DNA of 5,032 nucleotides from Gammaproteobacteria bacterium (GTDB lineage Bacteria; Gemmatimonadota; Gemmatimonadetes; Longimicrobiales; Gaopeijiaceae): positions 1 to 5,032 of the forward strand of contig VYDD01000366.1 in assembly GCA_009843625.1 (NCBI GenBank), in the 5' to 3' direction. A program made the position numbers and the translations under genes. Shown piece by piece: positions 1-5,032 of this stretch; the stretch's first letter is position 1, and each line of letters opens with the position of its first letter. A model generated the notes under the pieces. That model had not been told where the DNA came from and made no database searches. It saw nothing but the letters and a program-made list of their open reading frames with translations.

Positions 1-778
1 GCCCAACGTGGGCAAGTCGAGCTTCGTCAACCGGCTCTTCGGCGAGGAGCGCATGGTGGTCAGCGAGACGGCCGGCACCACGCGCGACCCCGTGGACTCG
101 ACGATGCGCTACCACGGCCGCAATCTGGTCTTCGTGGACACCGCCGGGCTCCGCCGCCAGGCCCGCATCCACGACTCCATCGAGTACTACGCGTGGCTGC
201 GGGCGACCCGGGTGATCCGCGAGGCGGACGTCTGCCTGGTTCTGACGGACGCCTCCTCCGGCATCCACATGCAGGACGTGAAGGTCGCCGAAGCCGCGTG
301 GGACTCGGGCTGCGGGGTCATCCTGGTCGTAAACAAGTGGGATCTCGTCGAGAGAAACGGCTCCACGGCGCCCGGAATAGAGAAGGCCGTGCGCGCGCGA
401 ACCCCCTTTCTTCGCTGGGTGCCCTTCGTCTTCACCTCGGCGCTCACCGGCCAGCGGGTGCGCAGGACCCTCGATCTCGTGCTCCGGGTCCAGTCGGAGC
501 GGGAGCGGCGAATCCCGACCGCCGAGTTGAACCGGGAGCTGGGGCGGCTCGTGGCGCGGCATCCGCCGGCGCACTCGCGCGGGCGCGCGGTTAAGGTTCG
601 CTACGGCACGCAGGTGGGCGTCGCCCCTCCGGCCTTCGTCCTCTTCAGCAATCTGCCGAGAGAGATTCAGCCGGCGTACGTTCGCTATCTTGAGAACGGG
701 TTCCGCAGCCGATGGCCGTTGGCCGGCTCCCCGCTACGGATGCGCTTCAAGGCGGATGGAGGCCCGGACAGACGATGA
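1..778 (+). CDS. der: Ribosome biogenesis GTPase Der (EngA), C-terminal part, 5' truncated by window edge
   Basis: Der is a tandem two-domain GTPase needed for assembly of the 50S ribosomal subunit. Only the second GTPase domain and the C-terminal KH-like domain are here, about 258 residues; the first GTPase domain lies upstream of the window. The fragment opens inside the P-loop (PNVGKSS, residues 1-7). It then shows the switch I threonine region AGTTRD, the G3 motif DTAGLRR, the G4 motif NKWD in VVNKWDLV, and a G5-like TSALTG. The last ~85 residues, from about AELNRELG onward, match the Der KH-like domain, with HPPAHSRGR, a K-V-R-Y-x-x-Q stretch, PPAFVLFSN and YVRYLEN. The GTG at position 8 is an internal valine of the P-loop, not a start. 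The stop codon overlaps the plsY start as ATGA, which suggests translational coupling. Identity is firm, because the NKWD and KH signatures together exclude Era or other TrmE-like GTPases. Confidence 0.96.
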   Translation, partial: PNVGKSSFVNRLFGEERMVVSETAGTTRDPVDSTMRYHGRNLVFVDTAGLRRQARIHDSIEYYAWLRATRVIREADVCLVLTDASSGIHMQDVKVAEAAWDSGCGVILVVNKWDLVERNGSTAPGIEKAVRARTPFLRWVPFVFTSALTGQRVRRTLDLVLRVQSERERRIPTAELNRELGRLVARHPPAHSRGRAVKVRYGTQVGVAPPAFVLFSNLPREIQPAYVRYLENGFRSRWPLAGSPLRMRFKADGGPDRR

Positions 779-1575
779 CCCCGCTAATCTGGGTGCTGGC
801 CGCCTATTTTGCGGGATCGCTGCCCACCAGCTTCGTGGTGGGGAAGATGATTGGTGGAATGGACCTGCGGCGCGAGGGGAGCGGCAACCTGGGCGCGACC
901 AACGTCTACCGCGCGCTGGGGTTGCGCGTCGCCGTGCCGGTGGGACTGGTGGACGTCGCCAAGGGCTGGCTGCCGGCCTGGCTGTTTCCGATGCTTGACG
1001 GCGGCGCCGCGGACGGATGGGCAGCAGCCTACGGGGCAGCCGCGATCCTCGGCCACACCTTCTCCTGCTGGGTGCGCTTCAGGGGCGGGAAGGGCGTCGC
1101 CACCGCGGCCGGAGCCTTTCTCGCGCTGTCGCCGCTCGCCGTGCTGGCCGCCGCGCTGGTCTGGGTACTGGTCCTGGCGGCGCGGGGCATCGTATCGCTG
1201 GCATCGATCGCGTCGGCGGCCGCGCTTCCGGCGACGGTGCTGGCCGGGAATGCGGCGGGTCGCGCGGCGGATCCCTGGGTCACGGGGTTTGCGATCCTGG
1301 CCGGCGCCTTCGTCGTCTGGGCGCACCGGTCCAACATCGGGCGATTGCTGCGGGGGGAGGAAAAGCGCATCAACGACGAGCGCCGGGCCCGGCGGCCCGA
1401 AGGTGGCTGCCCCGGCCTGCCGGCTCGGCGTGCTGGGGGCCGGCAGCTGGGGGACGGCGCTGGCGGCGCTGGCCGCCGACAGGGGGCACGATGTCTGCCT
1501 GTGGGCGCGCGAGCCGGAGGTCGTGCAGCAGATCCGGAAGGGCGGCGAGAACCAGTGCTTCCTGCCCGGCATTGA
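775..1575 (+). CDS. plsY: Glycerol-3-phosphate acyltransferase PlsY, with an unusual open C-terminal extension over gpsA
   Basis: PlsY is an inner-membrane enzyme that transfers the acyl group of acyl-phosphate (made by PlsX) to sn-glycerol 3-phosphate, giving lysophosphatidic acid. All three family motifs are visible: GSGNLGATN (residues 35-43), RFRGGKGVAT (101-110) with GHTF just before it, and NIGRLLRGEE (187-196). Hydrophobic segments alternate between them (about 1-25, 112-140, 145-160 and 168-183), as in the multi-pass fold. The start is ATG 775, in an ATGA overlap with the der stop. A GGAGG lies at 758-762, slightly far upstream, and the protein aligns from its first residues (YFAGSLP). 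The family is usually about 200-215 residues. The recognisable part ends near residue 202 (about position 1380), but this frame has no stop until 1573-1575. The last ~64 residues are Arg/Gly/Ala-rich and resemble an off-frame reading of gpsA. The true 3' end is therefore uncertain. Confidence 0.93.
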   Translation: MTPLIWVLAAYFAGSLPTSFVVGKMIGGMDLRREGSGNLGATNVYRALGLRVAVPVGLVDVAKGWLPAWLFPMLDGGAADGWAAAYGAAAILGHTFSCWVRFRGGKGVATAAGAFLALSPLAVLAAALVWVLVLAARGIVSLASIASAAALPATVLAGNAAGRAADPWVTGFAILAGAFVVWAHRSNIGRLLRGEEKRINDERRARRPEGGCPGLPARRAGGRQLGDGAGGAGRRQGARCLPVGARAGGRAADPEGRREPVLPARH

Positions 1576-2422
1576 ACTTCCGCGCGAACTGGACGCGACC
1601 GGCAAGATGGAGCGAGCCGTCGCCGGCGCGGAGATCGTCATGTCGGTGAGCCCGGCCCAGTACGCCGGGGCTGTGGTGGGTGGCGCCGCCCGCTTCCTGG
1701 AACCCGATGCCGTGGTGGTGTCCGCCTCCAAGGGGATCGAGATCGCGACCTTGCGGCGCATGGACGAGGTGATGGCCGAGCTGCTCACGCCGCGACAGAG
1801 CGAGCGCCTGACCGTGCTCTCGGGTCCGAGCTTTGCGGCGGAGGTGGTGCGCGGCCAGCCCACCGCGGTGGTGGCGGCGAGCCGGTCGGAGGAAGCCCGC
1901 CTGCTGGTCCAGGCCGCCCTGCAGGGGCCCAGCTTTCGCGTCTACACCAACGACGACGTGATCGGCGTCGAACTGGGCGGTGCGCTCAAGAACGTGATCG
2001 CGCTCGCCGCCGGGGTGGTGGCGGGCCACGGCTTCGGGCACAACACGCTCTGTGCGCTGATCACCCGCGGGCTGGCCGAAATCACGCGGCTCGGGGTTGC
2101 CATGGGCGCCCGTCCGCCCACCTTTTTCGGACTGGCGGGAATGGGCGATCTGGTCCTTACCTGTACCGGCCACGTGAGCCGCAACCGCACCGTGGGCTTC
2201 GAACTCGGACGGGGGCGCACCCTGGACGACATCCTGGGCGGGATGACGGCGGTGGCGGAGGGGGTGAAGACGGCCGAAGCCGTGCACGAGCTGGCCGCCA
2301 GGCATCGGGTGGAGATGCCGATCTGCGACCAGGTTTACGATATCCTGATGGGGAGAACGGACCCTGCCGAGGCGGCGAACAACCTCATGATGCGGGATCC
2401 CAAGCCGGAGCACTGGTCGTGA
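1403..2422 (+). CDS. gpsA: NAD(P)H-dependent glycerol-3-phosphate dehydrogenase GpsA
   Basis: GpsA is a cytosolic enzyme that reduces dihydroxyacetone phosphate to sn-glycerol 3-phosphate, the acceptor used by PlsY encoded just upstream. From GTG 1403 the protein has 339 residues, normal for the family. The N-terminal Rossmann motif is VLGAGSWGTALA (10-21, GxGxxG at 12-17). It is followed by ASKGIE with conserved Lys110, SGPSFAAEV (140-148), and the catalytic segment LGGALKN with Lys196. The substrate-binding loop is GLAGMGDL with Asp249, then TCTGHVSRNR with Arg260 and Asn261. The usual AVPS-type segment after strand 4 reads MSVSPAQY here, a variant I believe occurs in other GpsA proteins. 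GTG 1403 is chosen because it is the only start codon shortly before the Rossmann strand, leaving a short MAAPACR leader. Its ribosome site is weak (GGCGG at 1391-1395), so initiation may depend on ribosomes arriving from plsY. The frame is also open upstream into plsY, but without GpsA similarity. Confidence 0.96.
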   Translation: MAAPACRLGVLGAGSWGTALAALAADRGHDVCLWAREPEVVQQIRKGGENQCFLPGIELPRELDATGKMERAVAGAEIVMSVSPAQYAGAVVGGAARFLEPDAVVVSASKGIEIATLRRMDEVMAELLTPRQSERLTVLSGPSFAAEVVRGQPTAVVAASRSEEARLLVQAALQGPSFRVYTNDDVIGVELGGALKNVIALAAGVVAGHGFGHNTLCALITRGLAEITRLGVAMGARPPTFFGLAGMGDLVLTCTGHVSRNRTVGFELGRGRTLDDILGGMTAVAEGVKTAEAVHELAARHRVEMPICDQVYDILMGRTDPAEAANNLMMRDPKPEHWS

Positions 2423-2445
2423 TCGCGTCTCCGGTCCGGGGGCCC

Positions 2446-2453
2446 GGGAGGAG
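2446..2453 (+). promoter_or_regulatory. Shine-Dalgarno sequence that decides the TTG start of the MerR-type gene
   Basis: GGGAGGAG lies 3 nt before TTG 2457, or 5 nt if the GGGAGG core is counted. It is the only good ribosome site in the 34-nt gap after gpsA, and no ATG or GTG in the right frame lies nearby. It therefore supports initiation at TTG. A short CCGG/CCGG stem (2436-2439 with 2444-2447) would touch its first bases; whether that matters is unknown. Confidence 0.6.
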
Positions 2454-2456
2454 CCA

Positions 2457-2828
2457 TTGAACGAACCGATCGCGCAACGCGCGTACTATTCCATCGGCGA
2501 AGTATGCGACCTCACCGGCATCCAGGCGCATGTGCTGCGCTACTGGGAAACACGATTCGAGCTGCTTCGACCCGTGAAGAACCAGGCCGGCAACCGGGTC
2601 TACCGGCCGCGGGAGGTCGAACTGGTGCTCCTGCTCAAGCGTCTGCTCTACGAAGACAAGTACACCGTGGAGGGTGCCCGCCAGGAACTGGCCCGGATGC
2701 GCAGGACGGGAGGCCTCCAGGAGGCCCGCAAGGCGGCGCTCGCTCCCGAACTTCGCGGCCAGCTCAAGAGCGACCTGGCGGAGTTGATGGACATCCTCTC
2801 CGTCCCCGGCCAGACCGGCGATTCCTGA
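2457..2828 (+). CDS. Small MerR-family transcriptional regulator (DNA-binding domain only)
   Basis: This 123-residue protein has a MerR-type winged helix-turn-helix at residues 10-52. The match includes YYSIGEVCDLTGI, then VLRYWETRFELLRP, then the wing segment GNRVYRPREV. The W-E pair after LRY and the N-R-V-Y wing are hallmarks of the family. Residues 53-80 form the helical arm (LVLLLKRLLYEDKYTVEGAR). A further amphipathic helix near 100-118 (ELRGQLKSDLAELMDIL) could serve in dimerisation. There is no C-terminal effector-binding domain and no cluster of metal-binding cysteines (only Cys17), so the signal and target genes cannot be inferred. It uses a rare TTG start, supported by a strong upstream Shine-Dalgarno. 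It sits 34 nt after gpsA and 10 nt before surE, so it is probably co-transcribed with them. Autoregulation of the operon is possible, but no operator can be identified here. Family assignment is firm; the role is unknown. Confidence 0.9.
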   Translation: MNEPIAQRAYYSIGEVCDLTGIQAHVLRYWETRFELLRPVKNQAGNRVYRPREVELVLLLKRLLYEDKYTVEGARQELARMRRTGGLQEARKAALAPELRGQLKSDLAELMDILSVPGQTGDS

Positions 2829-2838
2829 CCGGACGCGC

Positions 2839-3597
2839 ATGCACATCCTGTGCACGAACGATGACGGCTACATGGCTCCGGGCCTGGCCATCCTTCAACG
2901 CGCCGCAGGGCGACTCGGCGTGGTGCATGTGGTGGCGCCCGACCGCGAGCAGAGCGCGACCAGCCACTCCCTCACACTGCACCTTCCGCTGCGCGCCCGA
3001 ACGGGCCCCGGGGGCGTTTCCGTAGTCGACGGTACCCCCACGGACTGCGTCATCCTGGCGCTGAGCGCGCTGCTGGAGGAGCGCCCCACGGTCTGCTTCT
3101 CCGGCGTCAACCACGGGTCCAACATGGGAGAGGATGTCCTCTATTCGGGCACGGTAGCGGCCGCAATGGAAGCGACCGTGCTCGGCATCCCGTCGGTTGC
3201 GGTGTCGTACGCCGGACGCGACCTGACGGAGGGACTGGGCTGGTCCGAACCTCTGTCCGACCTCCTGAAGCAGGTGCTTGACAGACCTTTCCCCACCGAC
3301 ACGCTCTTCAACGTCAACCTCCCCCCGATTCCGCCGGCGGAGGCGAAGGGGGTGCGGGTCACCCGGCTGGGCCGCCGCAGGTACAGCGATTCGCTGATGC
3401 GCGGCCACGATCCGATGGGAAAGGAGTACTACTGGATCGGGGCGTCCACGCCGGCGTGGAGCGGCTCCGCCGATTCGGATTTCCGTGCCGTGGAGGAGGG
3501 CTACGTTTCGGTGACCCCCCTCCATCTCGACCTCACCAACTACAGGCTTCTCGAGGAGGTGCGGGCGTGGGACCTGACGATGGATCCCGCTCCCTGA
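2839..3597 (+). CDS. surE: 5'/3'-nucleotidase (survival protein) SurE
   Basis: SurE is a metal-dependent cytoplasmic phosphatase that dephosphorylates 5'- and 3'-nucleoside monophosphates and, in some species, short polyphosphate. It is linked to stationary-phase and stress survival. The protein has 252 residues, typical of the family. The metal-site residues are in place: Asn7-Asp8-Asp9 in TNDDGY, Ser39 in APDREQSA, and Asn91 in SGVNHG. The signature GTPTDCV (65-71) and the strongly conserved YSGTVAAAMEA also match. The C-terminal EEGYVSVTPL is the usual end of the core fold. ATG 2839 is chosen because the conserved first strand (HILCTNDDG) follows it directly; the ribosome site is poor. It lies 10 nt after the MerR-type gene, and its last 31 nt overlap the next gene. 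In many bacteria surE is followed by pcm (protein-isoaspartate methyltransferase), which is absent here. Confidence 0.96.
   Translation: MHILCTNDDGYMAPGLAILQRAAGRLGVVHVVAPDREQSATSHSLTLHLPLRARTGPGGVSVVDGTPTDCVILALSALLEERPTVCFSGVNHGSNMGEDVLYSGTVAAAMEATVLGIPSVAVSYAGRDLTEGLGWSEPLSDLLKQVLDRPFPTDTLFNVNLPPIPPAEAKGVRVTRLGRRRYSDSLMRGHDPMGKEYYWIGASTPAWSGSADSDFRAVEEGYVSVTPLHLDLTNYRLLEEVRAWDLTMDPAP
3553..3559 (+). promoter_or_regulatory. Strong Shine-Dalgarno inside surE, deciding the GTG start of the YqaA-like gene
   Basis: GAGGAGG lies 7 nt upstream of GTG 3567, an ideal spacing. The same bases encode the Leu-Glu-Glu-Val stretch near the end of SurE. No comparable site precedes the farther upstream in-frame ATG at 3456, which would add 37 residues of off-frame surE sequence, so the GTG is the better start. 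Confidence 0.75.
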
Positions 3598-4181
3598 TCC
3601 GCCGTCTCTACGACTGGGTGCTGAGCTGGGCCGGGACGCCGTACGGCGCCTGGGCGCTTGCGGTGCTCGCGCTGGCCGAGTCGTCGGTGTTCCCGATTCC
3701 GCCCGATCCGCTTCTGCTGGCGCTCTGCCTGGGCGCGCCGGCGGCGTCCATGCGCTTCGCGGCGCTGACCACGGCGGCGTCGGTCCTTGGTGGCGTGATC
3801 GGCTACGGCATCGGGGCGGGCGCGTGGCACCTCTTCGACCAGTTCTTCTTCGACCATGTCCCGGGAGTGTCGCCGGAGAGCTTCGCGCGCGTGCAGGAAC
3901 TCTACGGGCGCTACGACTTCTGGGTGATCTTCCTGGCGGGCCTGACTCCGCTTCCGTACAAGGTGTTCACGCTCTCGGCCGGGGTCTTCGCCATCGATTT
4001 CCCGGTTTTCGTGCTGGCCAGTTGCGTCTCGCGAGGACTGCGCTTCTTCGTGCTCGGAGGTCTGGTCTACCGATGGGGCTCCGCGTTGCGGGGCGCGATC
4101 GATCGCCATTTCAACACCTTCACCTGGATCTTCGGCATTCTGCTGGTGTCGGGCTTCGCGGTGGTGGCGTTGCTCCGCTGA
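3567..4181 (+). CDS. YqaA/DedA-like inner-membrane protein (VTT/SNARE-associated superfamily)
   Basis: This 204-residue, very hydrophobic protein belongs to the YqaA branch of the DedA/VTT superfamily. Some members of that superfamily move lipid carriers or phospholipids across the inner membrane; the substrate of this branch is not established. Evidence is the motif LAESSVFPIPPDP (36-48), a re-entrant-loop type sequence with conserved Glu39. A second loop, GLTPLPYKVFTLSAGVF (125-141), and SRGLRFF (155-161) with conserved arginines also match. Membrane segments fall at about 26-55, 64-88, 117-150, 152-168 and 184-202. The start is GTG 3567, within the surE coding sequence and behind a strong Shine-Dalgarno, giving a 31-nt overlap and probable translational coupling. 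The N-terminal 15 residues are polar with several arginines, consistent with a cytoplasmic N terminus. Residues 90-113 form a soluble loop. Family placement is confident; function is inferred only at superfamily level. Confidence 0.87.
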   Translation: MGPDDGSRSLIRRLYDWVLSWAGTPYGAWALAVLALAESSVFPIPPDPLLLALCLGAPAASMRFAALTTAASVLGGVIGYGIGAGAWHLFDQFFFDHVPGVSPESFARVQELYGRYDFWVIFLAGLTPLPYKVFTLSAGVFAIDFPVFVLASCVSRGLRFFVLGGLVYRWGSALRGAIDRHFNTFTWIFGILLVSGFAVVALLR

Positions 4182-4199
4182 AGCGGACGGCGGTAGAAT
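4170..4199 (+). promoter_or_regulatory. Probable sigma70-type promoter for the tRNA gene
   Basis: TAGAAT at 4194-4199 matches the -10 consensus at five of six positions. TTGCTC at 4170-4175 matches the -35 at three of six (TTG), with an 18-nt spacer. Transcription would start near 4206, a few bases before the mature tRNA 5' end at 4211. The -35 lies within the last codons of the preceding gene. The prediction is by eye only. Confidence 0.5.
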
Positions 4200-4210
4200 G
4201 GGGTTCGCGC

Positions 4211-4284
4211 GCCTCCGTAGCTCAGGTGGACAGAGCACCGGATTCCTAATCCGGGGGCCGCAGGTTCGAGTCCTGCCGGGGGCA
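4211..4284 (+). tRNA. tRNA-Arg (anticodon CCT)
   Basis: A complete cloverleaf can be folded by hand. The acceptor stem is GCCTCCG (4211-4217) with CGGGGGC (4277-4283), containing one T-G wobble pair. The D stem is GCTC/GAGC (4220-4223 and 4233-4236) with loop AGGTGGACA. The anticodon stem is CCGGA/TCCGG (4238-4242 and 4250-4254), enclosing loop TTCCTAA. The anticodon is CCT at 4245-4247, which reads the arginine codon AGG. The variable loop is 5 nt (4255-4259). The T stem is GCAGG/CCTGC (4260-4264 and 4272-4276) with loop TTCGAGT. The discriminator base is A4284. The next bases are CTT, so the 3' CCA is not encoded and must be added enzymatically. Position 32-33 TT and purine 37 are normal. 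No sign of a pseudogene. Confidence 0.95.
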
Positions 4285-4296
4285 CTTCGAGAGGTC

Positions 4297-4319
4297 GCGG
4301 GCCGCAAGAGGCCGCCCGC
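4297..4319 (+). terminator. GC-rich hairpin downstream of the tRNA, possible terminator
   Basis: GCGGGC (4297-4302) can pair perfectly with GCCCGC (4314-4319) around an 11-nt loop, and the loop can close further by two G-C pairs. A competing GGCC/GGCC pairing exists inside. The sequence after it (CTTCATGTTCC) lacks a true U-run, so this is not a textbook intrinsic terminator. It could end or process the tRNA transcript, or form part of the leader of the following gene. Confidence 0.4.
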
Positions 4320-4337
4320 CTTCATGTTCCGTCATCC

Positions 4338-4342
4338 GAGGT
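4338..4342 (+). promoter_or_regulatory. Shine-Dalgarno for the Ig-like repeat protein
   Basis: GAGGT lies 7 nt before the first of two adjacent ATG codons (4350 and 4353). The spacing favours ATG 4350, although ATG 4353 would be almost equivalent. No upstream start in this frame gives a better signal sequence. Confidence 0.6.
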
Positions 4343-4349
4343 AAACCAG

Positions 4350-5032
4350 ATGATGTCCTTCGCTCATGTGTTCGCATTGGCCGTCGCGGTTCAGGCCGCG
4401 CCGGATCGCGTGGAAGTGCTCCCCGCCAGCGCGGAAGTCGGCGTCGACGCGGTGCTGCCGCTCACCGCCCGGGTCCTGGATGCCGAGGGGGCGGTCATCG
4501 ATGGCGCCACCGTCACCTGGGTGGCCGTAACCCCCGAGCTGGTGTCCGTGGATGCGTCCGGCCAGGTGACCGGCCTCAGGCCGGGGAAGGCCCAGGTGGC
4601 CGCCATGGTCGGGGGCACGGTGGTGGGGTTCGCCGACCTGACGGTGCCGCAGCTGGGGGCCGCCACCCTAGAGGTGGCCGCGCCCGGGGCGATCGTCGCG
4701 GGCACCAGCGCGCCCATCTCGCTCATGGCCACCACCCGGCTGGGGGAGACGCTGACCGCGCCGGTGGCATCCTTCACCTCCGACGCGCCCGCGGTGGCCA
4801 GCGTGGACGCGCTCGGGCGCGTGTACGGCCTCGCCCCCGGAAGCGCGACCATCACGGTCCGGTCGGGCGTCGCGGAGGAGGAAGTGGAAGTCAGCGTGGA
4901 AGCGGACCCGGGATTCGCGTACACGCTCGAGCCCGCAGCCTCCACCGTGCGCACCGGCGACGTGGTGCGCTTCCGGGCGGCTGCGAACCTGCCCTCGGGC
5001 GCGGATGGGCCGGAGCTGCTGCCCGCCTGGAC
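4350..5032 (+). CDS. Probably secreted protein with Big_2-like Ig domains, 3' end outside the window
   Basis: The frame is open from ATG 4350 to the window edge (227 residues plus two bases), so the C terminus is missing. Residues 3-17 are a short hydrophobic segment ending VQAA, which resembles a signal peptide with cleavage near residue 16 or 17. It is atypical in lacking any Lys or Arg in its n-region. Two bacterial Ig-like (group 2, Big_2) domains follow, at about 19-99 and 103-184. Each ends with the family pattern: SVDASGQVTGLRPGKAQV (66-83) and SVDALGRVYGLAPGSATI (151-168). A third strand-rich segment begins near 190 (LEPAASTVRTGDVVRF) and may be another Ig-like domain. Such domains usually act as spacers or adhesive modules in envelope or extracellular proteins, and the functional part may follow downstream. 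Composition is Val/Ala/Gly-rich with GC-rich codons like its neighbours. It lies 65 nt after the tRNA with no evident promoter of its own. Function is unknown. Confidence 0.82.
   Translation, partial: MMSFAHVFALAVAVQAAPDRVEVLPASAEVGVDAVLPLTARVLDAEGAVIDGATVTWVAVTPELVSVDASGQVTGLRPGKAQVAAMVGGTVVGFADLTVPQLGAATLEVAAPGAIVAGTSAPISLMATTRLGETLTAPVASFTSDAPAVASVDALGRVYGLAPGSATITVRSGVAEEEVEVSVEADPGFAYTLEPAASTVRTGDVVRFRAAANLPSGADGPELLPAW

Noticed and set aside
851..1402. Upstream extension of the gpsA frame, which would give a 523-residue protein
   Set aside because: The extension is off-frame plsY with Arg/Pro/Trp-rich sequence; GpsA similarity begins only after GTG 1403 and the resulting length is then normal.
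784..1863. Antisense open frame of 359 codons across plsY and the start of gpsA
   Set aside because: Low-complexity Arg/Pro/Gly composition with no motif; both sense genes beneath it are firmly identified.
1370..2413. Antisense open frame of 347 codons across gpsA
   Set aside because: It mirrors gpsA almost exactly, encodes a His/Arg/Gly-rich sequence without any recognisable domain, and long antisense frames are expected opposite GC-rich genes.
3456..3566. Upstream ATG giving a longer YqaA-like protein
   Set aside because: The added 37 residues are off-frame surE sequence, with no ribosome site, while GTG 3567 has an excellent one.
4211..4320. tRNA 3' end as an integration site with a flanking direct repeat
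   Set aside because: No second copy of the tRNA 3' end, integrase or composition break is visible within the window.
3540..4325. Antisense open frame of 261 codons over the YqaA-like gene and the tRNA
   Set aside because: It runs through a well-folded tRNA gene and is highly charged and repetitive, as expected for the complement of a membrane-protein gene.
4324..4344. Six-codon open frame (ATG to TAA) just before the Ig-like gene, as a possible leader peptide
   Set aside because: It has no ribosome site, codes for no regulatory residue run and ends too close to the real Shine-Dalgarno; a chance occurrence is more likely.
4391..4954. Antisense Ser/Thr/Ala-rich frame of 187 codons
   Set aside because: It is the complement of the Ig-like repeat coding sequence, whose sense frame has a ribosome site and clear Big_2 patterns.

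Overview
The window is very GC-rich by eye, densely packed, and reads as ordinary bacterial core-genome sequence with every gene on the + strand. The gene order (der, plsY, gpsA, a small MerR-type regulator, surE, a YqaA/DedA-like membrane protein), the high GC and a secreted Ig-like repeat protein fit a Gram-negative phylum such as Gemmatimonadota. That assignment rests on general impression of gene content; no marker in the window proves it.

Region 1 (1-3597 and on to 4181) looks like one operon with no room for internal promoters. It begins inside the second GTPase domain of der, the ribosome-assembly GTPase. A 4-nt ATGA overlap leads into plsY, the acyl-phosphate:glycerol-3-phosphate acyltransferase. 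The plsY frame stays open far into gpsA, glycerol-3-phosphate dehydrogenase, whose product is the acyl acceptor used by PlsY, so these two catalyse consecutive steps of phospholipid synthesis. After a 34-nt gap comes a 123-residue MerR-type DNA-binding protein with a TTG start, and 10 nt later surE, a metal-dependent nucleotidase. A YqaA/DedA-like inner-membrane protein starts at a GTG inside the last codons of surE, behind a strong Shine-Dalgarno sequence.

Region 2 (4182-4349) is a short RNA-gene segment. It holds a plausible sigma70-type promoter, a complete tRNA-Arg with anticodon CCT (no encoded CCA end), and a GC-rich hairpin without a clear U-tract.

Region 3 (4350-5032) is the start of a probably secreted protein that runs off the right edge. 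It has a short signal-peptide-like N terminus, two Big_2-like Ig domains and the beginning of a third strand-rich segment. Its C-terminal part, and so its function, lies outside the window.

No mobile element, CRISPR array, toxin-antitoxin pair, phage gene or clear novel system is visible. The points most worth a second look are the 173-nt plsY/gpsA frame overlap, the regulator embedded in a phospholipid/housekeeping operon, and the lack of an obvious promoter for the secreted gene behind the tRNA. No gene-free stretch exceeds 300 bases.
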